A stretch of 64,000 bases of DNA from Solirubrobacter sp963792915 (GTDB taxonomy: Bacteria > Actinomycetota > Thermoleophilia > Solirubrobacterales > Solirubrobacteraceae), in NCBI GenBank assembly GCA_963792915.1, contig CAWBYD010000001.1:128060-192059 (forward strand). The letters run 5' to 3'. Within the stretch, counting starts at the first letter, position 1. Each line of letters begins with the position of its first letter. Shown piece after piece: positions 19,207-28,825 of the stretch. A program made the translations under genes and the position numbers. Under the pieces are notes generated by a model. It had not been told where the DNA came from and made no database searches. It saw only the letters and a list, made by a program, of their open reading frames with translations.

Positions 19207-19716
19207 ATGGCGCGCGTCGTCCTCCGCACCCCTGAGCCCGCTCACGAAGCCGTGTTCGTGGCCGCGATGCAGGCGAGCCGGAGACTGCACCGGCCGTGGT
19301 TGCACGCGCCGCTCACGCCCGCCGCCTACCACGCGTATCTGGAGCGCCTGGACGAGCGCAAGCAGGGCTTTCTCGCGTTCCGCGTGCCCGACGGCGCGCT
19401 CGTGGGCTGGCTGAACCTCAACGAGATCGCCCGCGCCTCGCTGCAGAACTGCGCGGTCAGCTACGCGGCGGTCGCCGGCTACGCGGGCGAGGGCTACATG
19501 ACCGATGCGCTGCAGCTGGTCCTGCGCGTCGCGTTCAGGCAGCTGCGCCTGCATCGTGTGGAGGCCAACATCCAGCCGGGCAACGCCGCGTCGCTCGCGC
19601 TCGCCTACCGCTGCGGCTTCGAGAAGGAGGGCTTCTCGCCCCGATATCTCAAAATCGGGGGACGTTGGCGCGACCACGAGCGGCTGGCGCTGAGAAAGGA
19701 GTCGTGGAGCGGATAA
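19207..19716 (+). CDS. GNAT family N-acetyltransferase (RimJ-like)
   Basis: A 169-residue acetyl-CoA-dependent acetyltransferase resembling RimJ/RimL, which modify protein N-termini or small amines. The acetyl-CoA pyrophosphate loop is degenerate but recognisable (YAGEGYMTDAL), followed by HRVEANIQPGNAASLALAYRCGFEKEG, a standard GNAT C-terminal half. The gene starts 18 bases from the divergent hydrolase start. The molybdenum hydroxylase gene follows 11 bases after its stop. Confidence 0.88.
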   Translation: MARVVLRTPEPAHEAVFVAAMQASRRLHRPWLHAPLTPAAYHAYLERLDERKQGFLAFRVPDGALVGWLNLNEIARASLQNCAVSYAAVAGYAGEGYMTDALQLVLRVAFRQLRLHRVEANIQPGNAASLALAYRCGFEKEGFSPRYLKIGGRWRDHERLALRKESWSG

Positions 19717-19727
19717 CGTTCCGCGCC

Positions 19728-22018
19728 ATGACGGGATCGAACGGAGCTGTGGGACACGGCGCGGCGGTCAAGCGCGTCGAGGACCCCGTGCTGCTGCGCG
19801 GCGCGCGGCCCTACACGGATGACTTGAGGGAGCCGAAAGATGCGCTCTACGCGATCTTCGTCCGCTCCGGGTACGCGCACGGCACGATCACCTCGATCGA
19901 CACCGCGGAGGCGTCGGCGGCGCCCGGCGTCGTCGCCGTGCTCACCGACGCCGACCTGAAGCTCGGCGTGCTGCCGTCCGCGGCGCCGCCGATCCCGACA
20001 CCCCGGAGGAGATGCGCCGGCCGATCCTGGCGTCCGAGCGCGTGCGCTTCATCGGCGAGCCGGTCGCCGTCGTGATCGCCGAGACGCGCGCCCAGGCCGT
20101 CGACGCCGCCGAGCTCGTGTGGGTCGACTACGAGCCGCTCGACGTGCTGATCGATCCCGCGAAGGCGCTCGACCCCGATGCTCCGCAGCTGTTCGAGATC
20201 GGCAACCTCGCCGCCGCCGGTCCCGGAGGCGAGGACGCGCTGGCGGACGCCGAGGTCACCGTCAAGGGCCACTTCATCAACCAGCGCCTGGCCGCCGTGC
20301 CGATGGAGCCGGGCGCCGTGATCGCCGCGCCGGACCCGGAGACCGGCGGCTTCGTCGTCTGGACGCCGACCCAGGGCCCGCACCCGGTGCGCGACCAGAT
20401 CGCCAAGAGCGTCGGCATCGACCCCGCGCAGCTGCGTGTCATCTCGCCCGCCACGGGCGGCGGCTTCGGCGCGCGCATCCCGGCCTACCCGGAGCAGATC
20501 GTGGTCACCGCCGCGGCCAAGCACCTCGGCCGCCCGGTGCGCTACATCGAGACGCGCTCGGAGACCATGCTCTCGATGCAGCACGGCCGCGCGCAGGTGC
20601 AGGACGTCGAGATCGGCGGCACGCGCGACGGGAGGATCACCGGGCTGAAGGTGCGCGTGATCGCCGACTGCGGCGCCTACCCCGCCGACGCGTCGCTGAT
20701 GCCGATGCTGACCGGCCTGATGTCCTGCGGCGTCTACGACATCCCGAAGGTCGACTTCCACTTCGACTGCGTAGTCACGAACACGACGCCGATCGGCGCC
20801 TACCGCGGCGCGGGCCGCCCGGAGGCGACGGCGCTCGTCGAGCGTGCCGTGGACATGTTCGCCCGCGAGCTGGGGCTGGACCCGGCCGAAGTGCGCCGGC
20901 GCAACTTCATCCAGGACTTCCCGCACCAGACGGTCACGGGCGCCAACTACGACTCCGGCGACTACACGCTCGCGCTCGAGAAGGCGCTCGCCAACGCGGG
21001 CTATGACGAACTGCGCGCCGAGCAGGCGCGGCGGCGCGAGCGCGGCGACGTCGTCCAGCTCGGCATCGGGCTGTGCAGCTACGTCGAGTGGACCGGCTTC
21101 GGCGTCGAGCTCGGCACGTGCGCCGTCGAGGAGGACGGCTCGGTGACCGTCACGAGCGGCGCCTCGTCGCACGGCCAGGGGCATGAGACGGTCTTCGCGC
21201 AGCTCGTCGCGGGCACGCTCGGCGTCGGGCTCGAGGACGTGCGGGTGATCCAGTCAGACACCGCCAAGGTCGCCCGCGGCATGGGCACGATGGGCTCGCG
21301 CTCGCTGCAGATCGGCGGCACCGCGATCCAGGCGGCGACCGACGACGTGCTCGACAAGGGCCGCCGGCTCGCCGCGCATCTGCTCGAGGCCGACGCGGGC
21401 GACATCGAGGTCGTGCCCGGCGCCGGACTGGGCGTCGCGGGCTCTCCGGCCTCGGCGATCCCGTGGGCGCAGCTCGCCCAGGCGGCCGTGGACCCGGCGC
21501 GCCGCCCGGAGGGCTTCGAGGACGGCCTGGCGTCGGAGAACGACTTCGCGACGCCCGACGCGACGTACCCGTTCGGCACGCACGTCGCGGTCGTCGAGGT
21601 CGACACCGAGACCGGTTCGACCAGGCTCGTGCGCCATGTCTGCGTCGACGACGCGGGGCGGATCGCGAACCCTCTGCTCGTCGAGGGCCAGGTCCACGGC
21701 GGCATCGCGCAGGGCGTGGCGCAGGCGCTCTACGAGGAGATCGCCTACGACGAGGACGGCAACAACGTCACCGGCTCGCTCGCCTCCTACGCGATTCCGA
21801 GCGCCGGCGACCTGCCGACCTACGAGACCGAGCGCACGCAGACGCCGACGACGCGCAACCCGCTGGGGGCGAAGGGGATCGGCGAGGCGGGGACGATCGG
21901 CTCCACGCCGGCCGTCTGGAACGCCGTCGTCGACGCGCTCTCGCACCTCGGCGTGCGCAACATCGACATGCCCGCGACGCCGCAGAGGGTCTGGCGGGCG
22001 GTGTCGGAGGCGCCGTAG
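19728..22018 (+). pseudogene. CoxL-type molybdenum hydroxylase large subunit (frameshifted)
   Basis: The large, molybdopterin-binding subunit of a xanthine oxidase/CO-dehydrogenase family enzyme, about 763 residues if repaired. The active-site signature is AYRGAGR, the form II CoxL type, which is not the true CO dehydrogenase AYxCSFR; GGGFGAR and the late GIGEAGT (catalytic Glu) are also present. A one-base deletion near 20000, in a C run, separates the first part (ending SAAPPIP) from the rest (starting EEMRRPILASERVRFIGEP). The length is one base short of a multiple of three. No small or medium subunit gene adjoins it. The substrate is unknown. Confidence 0.82.
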
Positions 22019-22243
22019 TTCAGCGGGCGTCGGCGCCCGGCTCGCGGCTGGGTGAACTCGCCCCAGCTTCGCCCTCTGGGCGATGCGACCGCGAGTTCAG
22101 CCGGCGTCGCGGCCCGGCTCGCGGCTGGGTGAACTCGCCCCAGCTTCGCCCTCTGGGCGATGCGACCGCGAGTTCAGCCGGCGTCGCGGCCCGGCTCGCG
22201 GCTGGGCGAACTCGTCCCAGCTTCGCCCTCTGGGCGATGCGAC
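22017..22243. repeat. 77-bp tandem repeat, three copies
   Basis: Units at 22017-22093, 22094-22170 and 22171-about 22243, nearly identical. Each holds a short CCCAG...CTGGG pairing and a longer GAACTCG...CGAGTTC pairing, so the array can fold into repeated hairpins. It lies between two convergent genes and could end transcription from both sides. The third unit also encodes the last residues of the membrane protein at 22174-22455. Confidence 0.85.
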
Positions 22244-22455
22244 GCCCAACCCGACCACAGGGGGGAGGGCGCGGCCGGCGGCGCCGGGCGGGGCGCCGCG
22301 AGCGGAACCGTCGCGGCGGGCTGCTGCCACGTGTACGGCTCCGTCCGCGGCGCGGCGGGCGTGGGCACCGTCTCGCGCCGCTGCCAGTTGTCGAGCAGCG
22401 TGAAGATCACGCCCCCGACCACGGCGGCCAGCAGGATCGAGATGGCGACGGTCAT
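22174..22455 (-). CDS. Small single-pass membrane protein
   Basis: A 93-residue protein of unknown function. Residues 3-22 (VAISILLAAVVGGVIFTLLD) form one transmembrane helix; the rest is a Pro/Ala/Thr-rich tail of about 65 residues, whose end is encoded by one unit of the 77-bp repeat. The repeat may therefore have changed the natural C-terminus. ATG 22455 directly precedes the helix; no clear ribosome binding site is seen. It is downstream of the lactonase gene on the same strand. Confidence 0.55.
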   Translation of the reverse strand: MTVAISILLAAVVGGVIFTLLDNWQRRETVPTPAAPRTEPYTWQQPAATVPLAAPRPAPPAAPSPLWSGWASHRPEGEAGTSSPSREPGRDAG

Positions 22456-22536
22456 GCAAATCAGCGTAGAAGCGGGGGCTGTCCCGAACCTAAAGAGACA
22501 GCCCCGCACCCCCGCTGGGCAGTGCGTGCGATGCGA

Positions 22537-23628
22537 CTATTCGGCGGCGATCCCCGCGAAGCCGGCCGGCAGCGTGGCGCCGCCGTCGGTGATCTGCTCG
22601 AGGCTGCCGTCGTTGCGCAGCTTGTACGCCGTCACCACGCCCGCGCCCGGATTGATCGCGTAGAGGTAGCCGCCGGCGATCGCGAGATCGTTCGGACGCG
22701 GCGTCGACGCCGTCCGGCCATCCGCGGTGAGCGGCGTCAGGGCGCCGTTGCGGCCGATCGCGAAGCCCGTGATGCTGCCGGTCGCGGCGTTGCCGGTGTA
22801 GGCATAGCGGCCGTCCGGGGTGACCGCGACCCAGCAGGCCGCACCCTGCAGCGTCGGGATCGAGGCGCTGATCGTGCGCAGGCCCAGGTCCGGGCCGATG
22901 CGGTAGGACGACGCCGTGCTGTTGGTGGCCTCCGAGACGACGAGCTCGCCGCGCGGATCGAACGCGAAGCCGAACGGCGTCGACCCGTTGGACGGCGTGC
23001 TGACCGGCGCGCCGGGGCGGCCGCGGCGCAGCGGGAACACGTCCAGGCGGTTCGCGGCCTTCTCGGTCACCACGAGCGCGGTGCGGTCGGGCGAGACGGA
23101 CACCTGCGCCGGGCCGCCGGCCCCCGGCGGGAGCGGCTCGATGCCGCCGAACCGGGGCTCGAGGCGCCCGCCGCCCTTGAGCTTGAAGTCGATCACGCTC
23201 GGCGCGCCGCCGCCGGCGTTGACGACGTACGCGTGCTCGTCGGCGATCGTCACGGAGATCGGCATCACGCCGCCGGTCGGCTGGCGGTCGACGAGCGCGA
23301 GCCCGCCGCGGCGGTCGACGTGGAAGGACGCGACGTCGTTGGAGCCCGCGTCGACGGCGAGCAGCGTCTGGCCGTCGCCCGAGAGCGCCACGGCGCCCTG
23401 CGAGCCCAGGCCGGCGCCGGTGCCCGTGCCGCCCGTGAGGACGCTGCCGGCGAGCGTGAGGCGGCCGTCCTCACCGCGGCTGAGGACCTGGACGGCGTTG
23501 CCGGCGGGGGAGTTGGTCTGCGTGTAGACCGCGCCGGCGGGCCGGTTGGGCTGTGCCGAGGCGACGCCGCCGAGGGCCAGGGCGGCCACGGTGGCGAGCG
23601 GCGCGACGGCCAGGAAGCGGGAGCGCAT
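22537..23628 (-). CDS. Secreted beta-propeller lactonase-like protein
   Basis: A 363-residue exported protein: a signal peptide (about 1-25, ending ASA) followed by a seven-bladed propeller of the 6-phosphogluconolactonase/YncE type, seen as repeated strand patterns (LSGDGQTLLAVDAGSN, VSPDRTALVVTEK, VTPDGRYAYTGN, NDLAIAGGYLYAIN). Export argues against a role in the pentose phosphate pathway; many such proteins have no known substrate. I chose ATG 23628 with GGAGG about 11 bases upstream over the ATG at 23658. Confidence 0.82.
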   Translation of the reverse strand: MRSRFLAVAPLATVAALALGGVASAQPNRPAGAVYTQTNSPAGNAVQVLSRGEDGRLTLAGSVLTGGTGTGAGLGSQGAVALSGDGQTLLAVDAGSNDVASFHVDRRGGLALVDRQPTGGVMPISVTIADEHAYVVNAGGGAPSVIDFKLKGGGRLEPRFGGIEPLPPGAGGPAQVSVSPDRTALVVTEKAANRLDVFPLRRGRPGAPVSTPSNGSTPFGFAFDPRGELVVSEATNSTASSYRIGPDLGLRTISASIPTLQGAACWVAVTPDGRYAYTGNAATGSITGFAIGRNGALTPLTADGRTASTPRPNDLAIAGGYLYAINPGAGVVTAYKLRNDGSLEQITDGGATLPAGFAGIAAE

Positions 23629-23749
23629 GTGGGGAGGAACCTCCGTGTCGGGTGACATTCGGGCGCTCTAGTCGGTCCGCGGCCGCTGGCGTTACAGAAA
23701 GATGTGATCCGACTTGACCCGGGGCGCGCAGTTCGCAAGCGTGGGGCCC

Positions 23750-24409
23750 ATGGACCCCGTGCAGGTCGCCGCGGACGAGCAGATGCTGCTGATGCGCCTG
23801 CGCGCCGGCGACGAGGCCGCGTTCATGGACCTCGTCGACCGCTATGGGCCGGTCATGCTGCGGATCGCGCTCATGTACGTGCGCTCCCGGGCGGTCGCGG
23901 AGGAGGTCGTCCAGGAGTCGTGGCTCGGCGTGCTCGGAGGGCTCGACCGGTTCGAGGGCCGCTCGTCGCTGAAGACCTGGATCCTGCGCATCACCGCCAA
24001 CCGGGCCCGCACGCGCGGCCAGCGCGAGGCGCGCTCGATCCCGGTCTCGTCACTGGGTGGCGACGACGTCGAAGGCGAGCCCGCCGTCGATCCCGAGCGC
24101 TTCCTGGGCGCCGACCATCCGCAGTACCCGGGCGGCTGGGCGATCCCGCCGCGCAGCTGGGCCGGCCTGCCGGAGGAGCGGTTGCTGGCAGCCGAGACGC
24201 TCCAGCAGGTGCGTGCCGCGATCGCCAAGCTCCCGCCGCGCCAGCAGGAGGTGATCCTGCTGCGCGACATCGAGGGCTGGGAGCCCGACGAGGTCGCCGA
24301 AGCGCTGGATCTGACCGACGGCAACCAGCGCGTGCTGCTGCACCGCGCGCGCTCGAAGGTCCGCGGCGAGCTCGAGAACTACTTCGGCCACCTCGAGGAG
24401 GCGACATGA
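23750..24409 (+). CDS. ECF RNA polymerase sigma factor
   Basis: A 219-residue ECF-type sigma factor. Region 2 is clear (DLVDRYGPVMLRIALMYV, then EEVVQESWLGVL and WILRITANRA), and region 4 follows (LPPRQQEVILLRDIEGW). The linker between regions 2 and 4 is longer than usual. It overlaps the anti-sigma gene by ATGA, the standard arrangement for a membrane-independent zinc-finger pair. ATG 23750 is preferred; a TTG at 23714 would extend it by 12 residues. The target promoters are unknown. Confidence 0.9.
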   Translation: MDPVQVAADEQMLLMRLRAGDEAAFMDLVDRYGPVMLRIALMYVRSRAVAEEVVQESWLGVLGGLDRFEGRSSLKTWILRITANRARTRGQREARSIPVSSLGGDDVEGEPAVDPERFLGADHPQYPGGWAIPPRSWAGLPEERLLAAETLQQVRAAIAKLPPRQQEVILLRDIEGWEPDEVAEALDLTDGNQRVLLHRARSKVRGELENYFGHLEEAT

Positions 24410-24657
24410 GCGGTCCCGGCGGCATCACCTGCCAGGAGCTGGTGGAGATCGTGACGGACTACCTGGACGGCGCGCTCAGCCCCGAGGACGTGGCGCGGCT
24501 GCGGGTGCACCTGAGCTTCTGCGATCCGTGCGTGGAGTACATCGAGCAGGTCCGGACGACGGCGCGGCTGGCGGCCGCCGCGGAGGCGGCACTCGACCGC
24601 CATCCCGACCGCGACGCGCTGCTGGAGACGTTCCGCGCCTTCAAGCAGGCGACGTAG
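24406..24657 (+). CDS. Zinc-finger anti-sigma factor (zf-HC2)
   Basis: An 83-residue protein with the zinc-binding anti-sigma motif HLSFCDPC (H-x3-C-x2-C, about residues 36-43) and the preceding Cys at about 9. It has no membrane segment, so it is a soluble anti-sigma factor that probably holds the adjacent sigma factor inactive, perhaps in response to redox state. The start overlaps the sigma stop (ATGA). The last 17 bases overlap the end of the convergent GGDEF-EAL gene. Confidence 0.88.
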   Translation: MSGPGGITCQELVEIVTDYLDGALSPEDVARLRVHLSFCDPCVEYIEQVRTTARLAAAAEAALDRHPDRDALLETFRAFKQAT

Positions 24658-27025
24658 CGCCCAGCTGCCCGGCGCCGTGCGTGTCGGCCAGCAGCTCGTT
24701 CGCGGCGCTGACCGTGAGCGGGCGGGCGAACATGAACCCCTGGCCCAGACGGCAGCCGACTTCGCGCAGCTGGGTCACCTGTTCGCGATGCTCGATGCCC
24801 TCGGCGACGACGTGGAGCCCGAGCGCCCGGCCGAGCTCGACGGCGGCGCGCACGACCGCCTGGCCGGAGTCCTCGCCGAGCGAGCCGATCAGCGAGCGGT
24901 CGAGCTTCAGGATGTCCATCGGGAAGCGCTGCAGCGATCCCAGCGACGAGTAGCCGGTGCCGAAGTCGTCGAGCGCGACGTGCACGCCGAGGGCGCGGAG
25001 CTCGGCGATCACCGGCTTCGTGCGCGGGTCGAGCACGAGGCTCTCCGTGATCTCGAGCACGAGCCGGCTGGGGTCGAAGCCGTGCAGCTTCAGCAGGTCC
25101 TGCACCTCGCGCACGAGCTGGGGACTGACCTGCGCGGGCGACAGGTTCGCCGAGACGCTGATCGGGTCGGGCCAGGAGGCGAGCTGCGCGCACGCCGTGG
25201 CCAGCACCCAGCTCCCGATCGGCAGGATCAGGCCGGTCTCCTCGGCGATGCCGATGAAGTCGTCGGGCGGGATCAGCCCGCGCTCGGGGTGACGCCAGCG
25301 GATCAGCGCCTCGAACCCGACCAGACGCTCCGATGCGAGGTCGACGAGCGGCTGGTAGTAGAGCTCGAGCTCGTCGCGAGCGACGGCGTGCTGGAGATCG
25401 CGCTCGGCGGCGAGCCGGGTGACGAGCCGGCGGCGCAGGCTGGCGTTGAAGACCTCGAAGCAGCCGCCGCCGGCCTCCTTGGCGCGGTACATCGCGGCGT
25501 CCGCCTCGCGCACCAGGTCCTCCGGCGACTCGCCGCCGCTGGCCGCGACCGCGATGCCGACGCTGGCGCGCACGTTGACCTCGTGGTCGCCGATCTGGAA
25601 CGGGTCGGCGAACGCGTCGACGATCCGGCGCCCGATGTCGGCGATCGCCCGCTCTGACTCGGTGCGCGAGCACACGGCGACGAACTCGTCGCCGCCGAGC
25701 CGCGCCACCAGATCCTCGTCGCGCACATTGGAGCGGATGCGCGCCGCGGCCTGGCGCAGCAGCGTGTCGCCGACGGCGTGCCCCAGCGTGTCGTTGACGA
25801 CCTTGAAGCGGTCGAGGTCGATCAGCAGCACGCACACCTCGGTGGCCAGGCGCGCGCTGTGGCGCAGCTCGCGCTCGAGCTGGCTCATCAGCAGCGCGCG
25901 GTTGGCGAGGCCGGTCAGTGGGTCCTCCAGGGCGCGGCGGCGGAGCTCATCCTCGACCGCGGCGCGATCCAGCGCGCTGCCGAGGACGTTCGCGACCGCC
26001 TCCATGAAGCGCGCGTCCTCGACGCCGAACGGGCGGCTTCCCGCCAACCCGAAGCCGACGATGACGTATCGCGGCCCGCCGCGCTCGGGGACCGGCACGC
26101 TGAGGCTGCGGTGCATCGCGGCCGCGCGGACCGTCGCCGGCACGTGGAAGCGGTGTTCGTTCGGCAGGTCGTTGCTCGTGACGGGCTGCATGACCCGCAG
26201 CGTGTAGGCCGTCTGCGACTCGCCCTCGACGTGCAGCACCGACGGCGCGAGCGCGTCTCCGGTCGTGGCGCACAGGCGGACGGCGCCGTCGGTCATGCGC
26301 CGCGCCGCGACACAGGCGTCGACGCCGAGGCCGTCGCGGACGATCTCCATCGCGTCCTGGATCAGGGTCAGCGGGTCGCCCTCGCTGAGGGCTTGGCGGC
26401 CGAGATCGGCGATGGCCGCGGTCTGGCGCTCGGCGCGGTGGCGCTCGGTGACGTCCTGCAACTGGGAGAAGAAATACGGCTCCGTGCCGTCGTCGGGCTC
26501 GATCAGCGCTGACGTCAGCTGCGCGTCGACGATGGTTCCATCCGGCCGCACGTAGCGCTTGTACATCGGCGTCGCGATGTCGCCGTGGGCGTGCGCGTCG
26601 CGCCGGGCGACGCTGCGGCCGAGGTCGTCGGGATGCGTGAACTCGAGCATCGAATGGCCGATCAGCTGCTCGCGCGAGCGGCCGAGCAGCCGGCAGAGCG
26701 CCTCGTTGATCTGCCGGATGTGCAGGTCCCTGCGCAGCACGGCCATCCCGATCGCCGCGTCCTCGAAGCCGCGCTCGAACGGGCGGCCGGCGGCTCGCCC
26801 GAGCCGCTCGCGCCCGCGCAGCGCCGCGCGGGCGGCCAGTCCGAGCACCGCGACGTACGTCACGCCGACGGCGAAGGCGACGGGTGGGCCGGCGTGCGGG
26901 ACCAGCAGCAGCCCGAGCCCGGCCGCCGCGCAGAACGTCGGGAAGCCGATGAGCGCCCCGGCGACGGCGGCTCGCGAAGACCCGGCGGCCGCGCGCTCGC
27001 GGCCCGTGTGCGCGAAGGCACCCAT
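24641..27025 (-). CDS. PAS-GAF-GGDEF-EAL cyclic di-GMP protein
   Basis: A 794-residue signalling protein. Two hydrophobic segments (about 20-70) are followed by a PAS domain (about 85-200), a GAF domain (about 205-360), a GGDEF domain (about 365-525, GGDEF near 443) and an EAL domain (about 535-780, FEALIRW near 570, DDFGTGYSSL, EGIE). Both active sites look intact, so it may synthesise or degrade cyclic di-GMP depending on the signal. It resembles the protein at 13.9-16.3 kb in its catalytic half but has different sensors. It is convergent with the anti-sigma gene. Confidence 0.9.
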   Translation of the reverse strand: MGAFAHTGRERAAAGSSRAAVAGALIGFPTFCAAAGLGLLLVPHAGPPVAFAVGVTYVAVLGLAARAALRGRERLGRAAGRPFERGFEDAAIGMAVLRRDLHIRQINEALCRLLGRSREQLIGHSMLEFTHPDDLGRSVARRDAHAHGDIATPMYKRYVRPDGTIVDAQLTSALIEPDDGTEPYFFSQLQDVTERHRAERQTAAIADLGRQALSEGDPLTLIQDAMEIVRDGLGVDACVAARRMTDGAVRLCATTGDALAPSVLHVEGESQTAYTLRVMQPVTSNDLPNEHRFHVPATVRAAAMHRSLSVPVPERGGPRYVIVGFGLAGSRPFGVEDARFMEAVANVLGSALDRAAVEDELRRRALEDPLTGLANRALLMSQLERELRHSARLATEVCVLLIDLDRFKVVNDTLGHAVGDTLLRQAAARIRSNVRDEDLVARLGGDEFVAVCSRTESERAIADIGRRIVDAFADPFQIGDHEVNVRASVGIAVAASGGESPEDLVREADAAMYRAKEAGGGCFEVFNASLRRRLVTRLAAERDLQHAVARDELELYYQPLVDLASERLVGFEALIRWRHPERGLIPPDDFIGIAEETGLILPIGSWVLATACAQLASWPDPISVSANLSPAQVSPQLVREVQDLLKLHGFDPSRLVLEITESLVLDPRTKPVIAELRALGVHVALDDFGTGYSSLGSLQRFPMDILKLDRSLIGSLGEDSGQAVVRAAVELGRALGLHVVAEGIEHREQVTQLREVGCRLGQGFMFARPLTVSAANELLADTHGAGQLGATSPA

Positions 27026-27071
27026 AGTTACTCGGATAATCGGCAGCGCGCGCGGGAACTTCAGGGCACTG

Positions 27072-27926
27072 TCACGCGCGCAGCAGCGGGGCGGTCAGGC
27101 ATGTCGGCCCGCCGTCACCCTTGAGCGAGAGCTCCGAGCCGTCGTAGGTGTGGACCTCGACGCCGCGCTGCTCGAGCGCGCGCTGCACGGCGGGCGCCGA
27201 CCGGCCCATCACGACCACGCCCGGCCGCACCGGCAGGACGTTCGAGCCCATGCCGAGATAGCTCTCACGGTCGATCGCGATCCAGTCGATCCCGCGCTCG
27301 CGCAGGTCGCTCAGCAGCCGCACGGGCGCGAGCGGCTCGTAGACGACGTACAGCTCCTCGGTGGCCGCCGACAGGAACGACTGCAGGTGCAGGACGTGGC
27401 CCGGGCCCTCGTCGTGCGGCATGTCGTAGGTCTCGACGTGCACGCCCTCGGGGCCCAGCAGGTCCTGCAGCGCCTGCGCGCCGGCACGGTTGGTGCGGTA
27501 GCCGAGGCCGATCGCGACCGTCGTCGCGTCCAGCCAGAAGCGATCACCGCCGTCCGCGTAGGCGCCGCCGCCGAGCGTTCCCAGCACCGGGATCTCCAGC
27601 CGCTCGAGCTCCTCGGCCGCGTGGGCGGGCTCGCGCATCCGGGCCGGCTTGGCCATCTGCAGCGGGATGGCGCCGCGGCCGCTCATGATCACCGGATCGT
27701 GCATGTAGACGGAGTCGACCTGTCCGGGGAGCGCCGCGACGAGCTCGACCTCCACGCCGAGGCCGTCGAGCAACTCGACGAACGCGTCGTGCTGGCGTTC
27801 CAGCACCGTGGGATCGGGCACCCGCCACCCCGCCGCGTCCCAGTCTCCGGACGTGGCGGGGCGACGGACGAGCACCCGCCGCAGCGGGGCGACCATCGAG
27901 GTGACGCCGTAGCGGGGTGCGCTCAT
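27072..27926 (-). CDS. Dimethylarginine/arginine amidinohydrolase-like protein
   Basis: A 284-residue member of the guanidino-group-modifying superfamily, closest in style to dimethylarginine dimethylaminohydrolase (DDAH), which releases citrulline and dimethylamine. Signs are the N-terminal VLVRRP, the YMHDPVIMSG segment, HVLHLQSFLS and the C-terminal catalytic Cys in GGPTCLTAP. Arginine deiminase-like or other substrates remain possible. ATG 27926 is used. The CAP-domain gene lies 20 bases upstream on the same strand. Confidence 0.8.
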   Translation of the reverse strand: MSAPRYGVTSMVAPLRRVLVRRPATSGDWDAAGWRVPDPTVLERQHDAFVELLDGLGVEVELVAALPGQVDSVYMHDPVIMSGRGAIPLQMAKPARMREPAHAAEELERLEIPVLGTLGGGAYADGGDRFWLDATTVAIGLGYRTNRAGAQALQDLLGPEGVHVETYDMPHDEGPGHVLHLQSFLSAATEELYVVYEPLAPVRLLSDLRERGIDWIAIDRESYLGMGSNVLPVRPGVVVMGRSAPAVQRALEQRGVEVHTYDGSELSLKGDGGPTCLTAPLLRA

Positions 27927-27946
27927 GGCGCGCATCCTGTCAGCGA

Positions 27947-28522
27947 TCAGCGCGTGACGACACCCGCGTCGAGCGCATAGGACGCCCCCGGCAGGTGCGA
28001 GTGCGTGGGACCCGGAGCTCCGGCGGCGACGCCGACCCCGAGCTCGCGGAAGTCCGACGAGAGCAGGATCCTCCGGTGGGGCAGGCTGGCCAGCCACTCC
28101 GCGACCAGCGCCTCGGGCGTGGCGCGGCTGCCGGTCCCCCAGCCGAGCGCCTCGCCGGCCCGCCAGCCGCCGCCGTCGCCGTAGTTCGCGCTCAGCAGCC
28201 GGTCGCGCAGGCTCGCTCCGGTCGGGCTGGAGTGCGCGAAGAACGTCCGCCGCACCATGTCGGCGGCGAAGCGATCCGCGGCTTGCGAGAGGCAGGCGTC
28301 ACGGCGGAGCGCGGGCAGGCCGCGGCTCGTGCGTTCCGCGTTGACCAGGCAGGTTACCGCGGCGGCGGCGGCGTCCGTCGAGTCTTTCGTCGGCACGTCG
28401 CCGGCGCCCGGGCAGAGGGCGGCGGCGCGCGCGGCGCCCGGAGCCGCGAGCAGGCTTCCGGCGAGCAGCAGCGCAGAGACGGCTCGGGCAATCTGCCGCG
28501 GCCTATCGGCGGTGAACGACAT
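27947..28522 (-). CDS. Secreted CAP-domain (SCP/PR-1) protein
   Basis: A 191-residue exported protein. A signal peptide (about 1-34, ending ARA) precedes a CAP domain with LVNAERTSRGLPALRRD, SQAADRFAADMV, FAHSSPTGASLRDRL and the later GWGTGS and HRRILLSSDFRELGVGV segments. Bacterial CAP proteins are common extracellular proteins of mostly unknown role, related to YkwD. ATG 28522 has GGAGG 6 bases upstream. It is followed by the amidinohydrolase gene. Confidence 0.87.
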   Translation of the reverse strand: MSFTADRPRQIARAVSALLLAGSLLAAPGAARAAALCPGAGDVPTKDSTDAAAAAVTCLVNAERTSRGLPALRRDACLSQAADRFAADMVRRTFFAHSSPTGASLRDRLLSANYGDGGGWRAGEALGWGTGSRATPEALVAEWLASLPHRRILLSSDFRELGVGVAAGAPGPTHSHLPGASYALDAGVVTR

Positions 28523-28825
28523 TGGGGTCCTCCGGCACGCCGCCCTGAATCGGCGCACAACAGTCTGGCCCGGTTCCCGGCGGGCGAGCGGATACGTCAG
28601 CGACCGGAGCGATCCCCTCTCGACTCCCGTCTCACCGCTTCATCCACGCGGTGTCAGTAGGAGGTACCCACTCTCTGGACGCTCTCACCTCCGAGTCGAG
28701 TGCGTCCACGCCCGGTTCACTTCCTGACGCTCGCGCCCCGGCGGCCGTCCGGCGGCGTCAGACTCCGGGTCCCCGTGTATTGCAACATGACGCACGGCTC
28801 CGCCGCTGCGTCGAGAATGTCGACG
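28523..28825. other. Gene-free interval
   Basis: About 300 bases between the CAP-protein start and the stop of the membrane protein. It should hold the CAP gene promoter. I see no convincing -35/-10 pair, repeat, or small gene. Confidence 0.5.
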
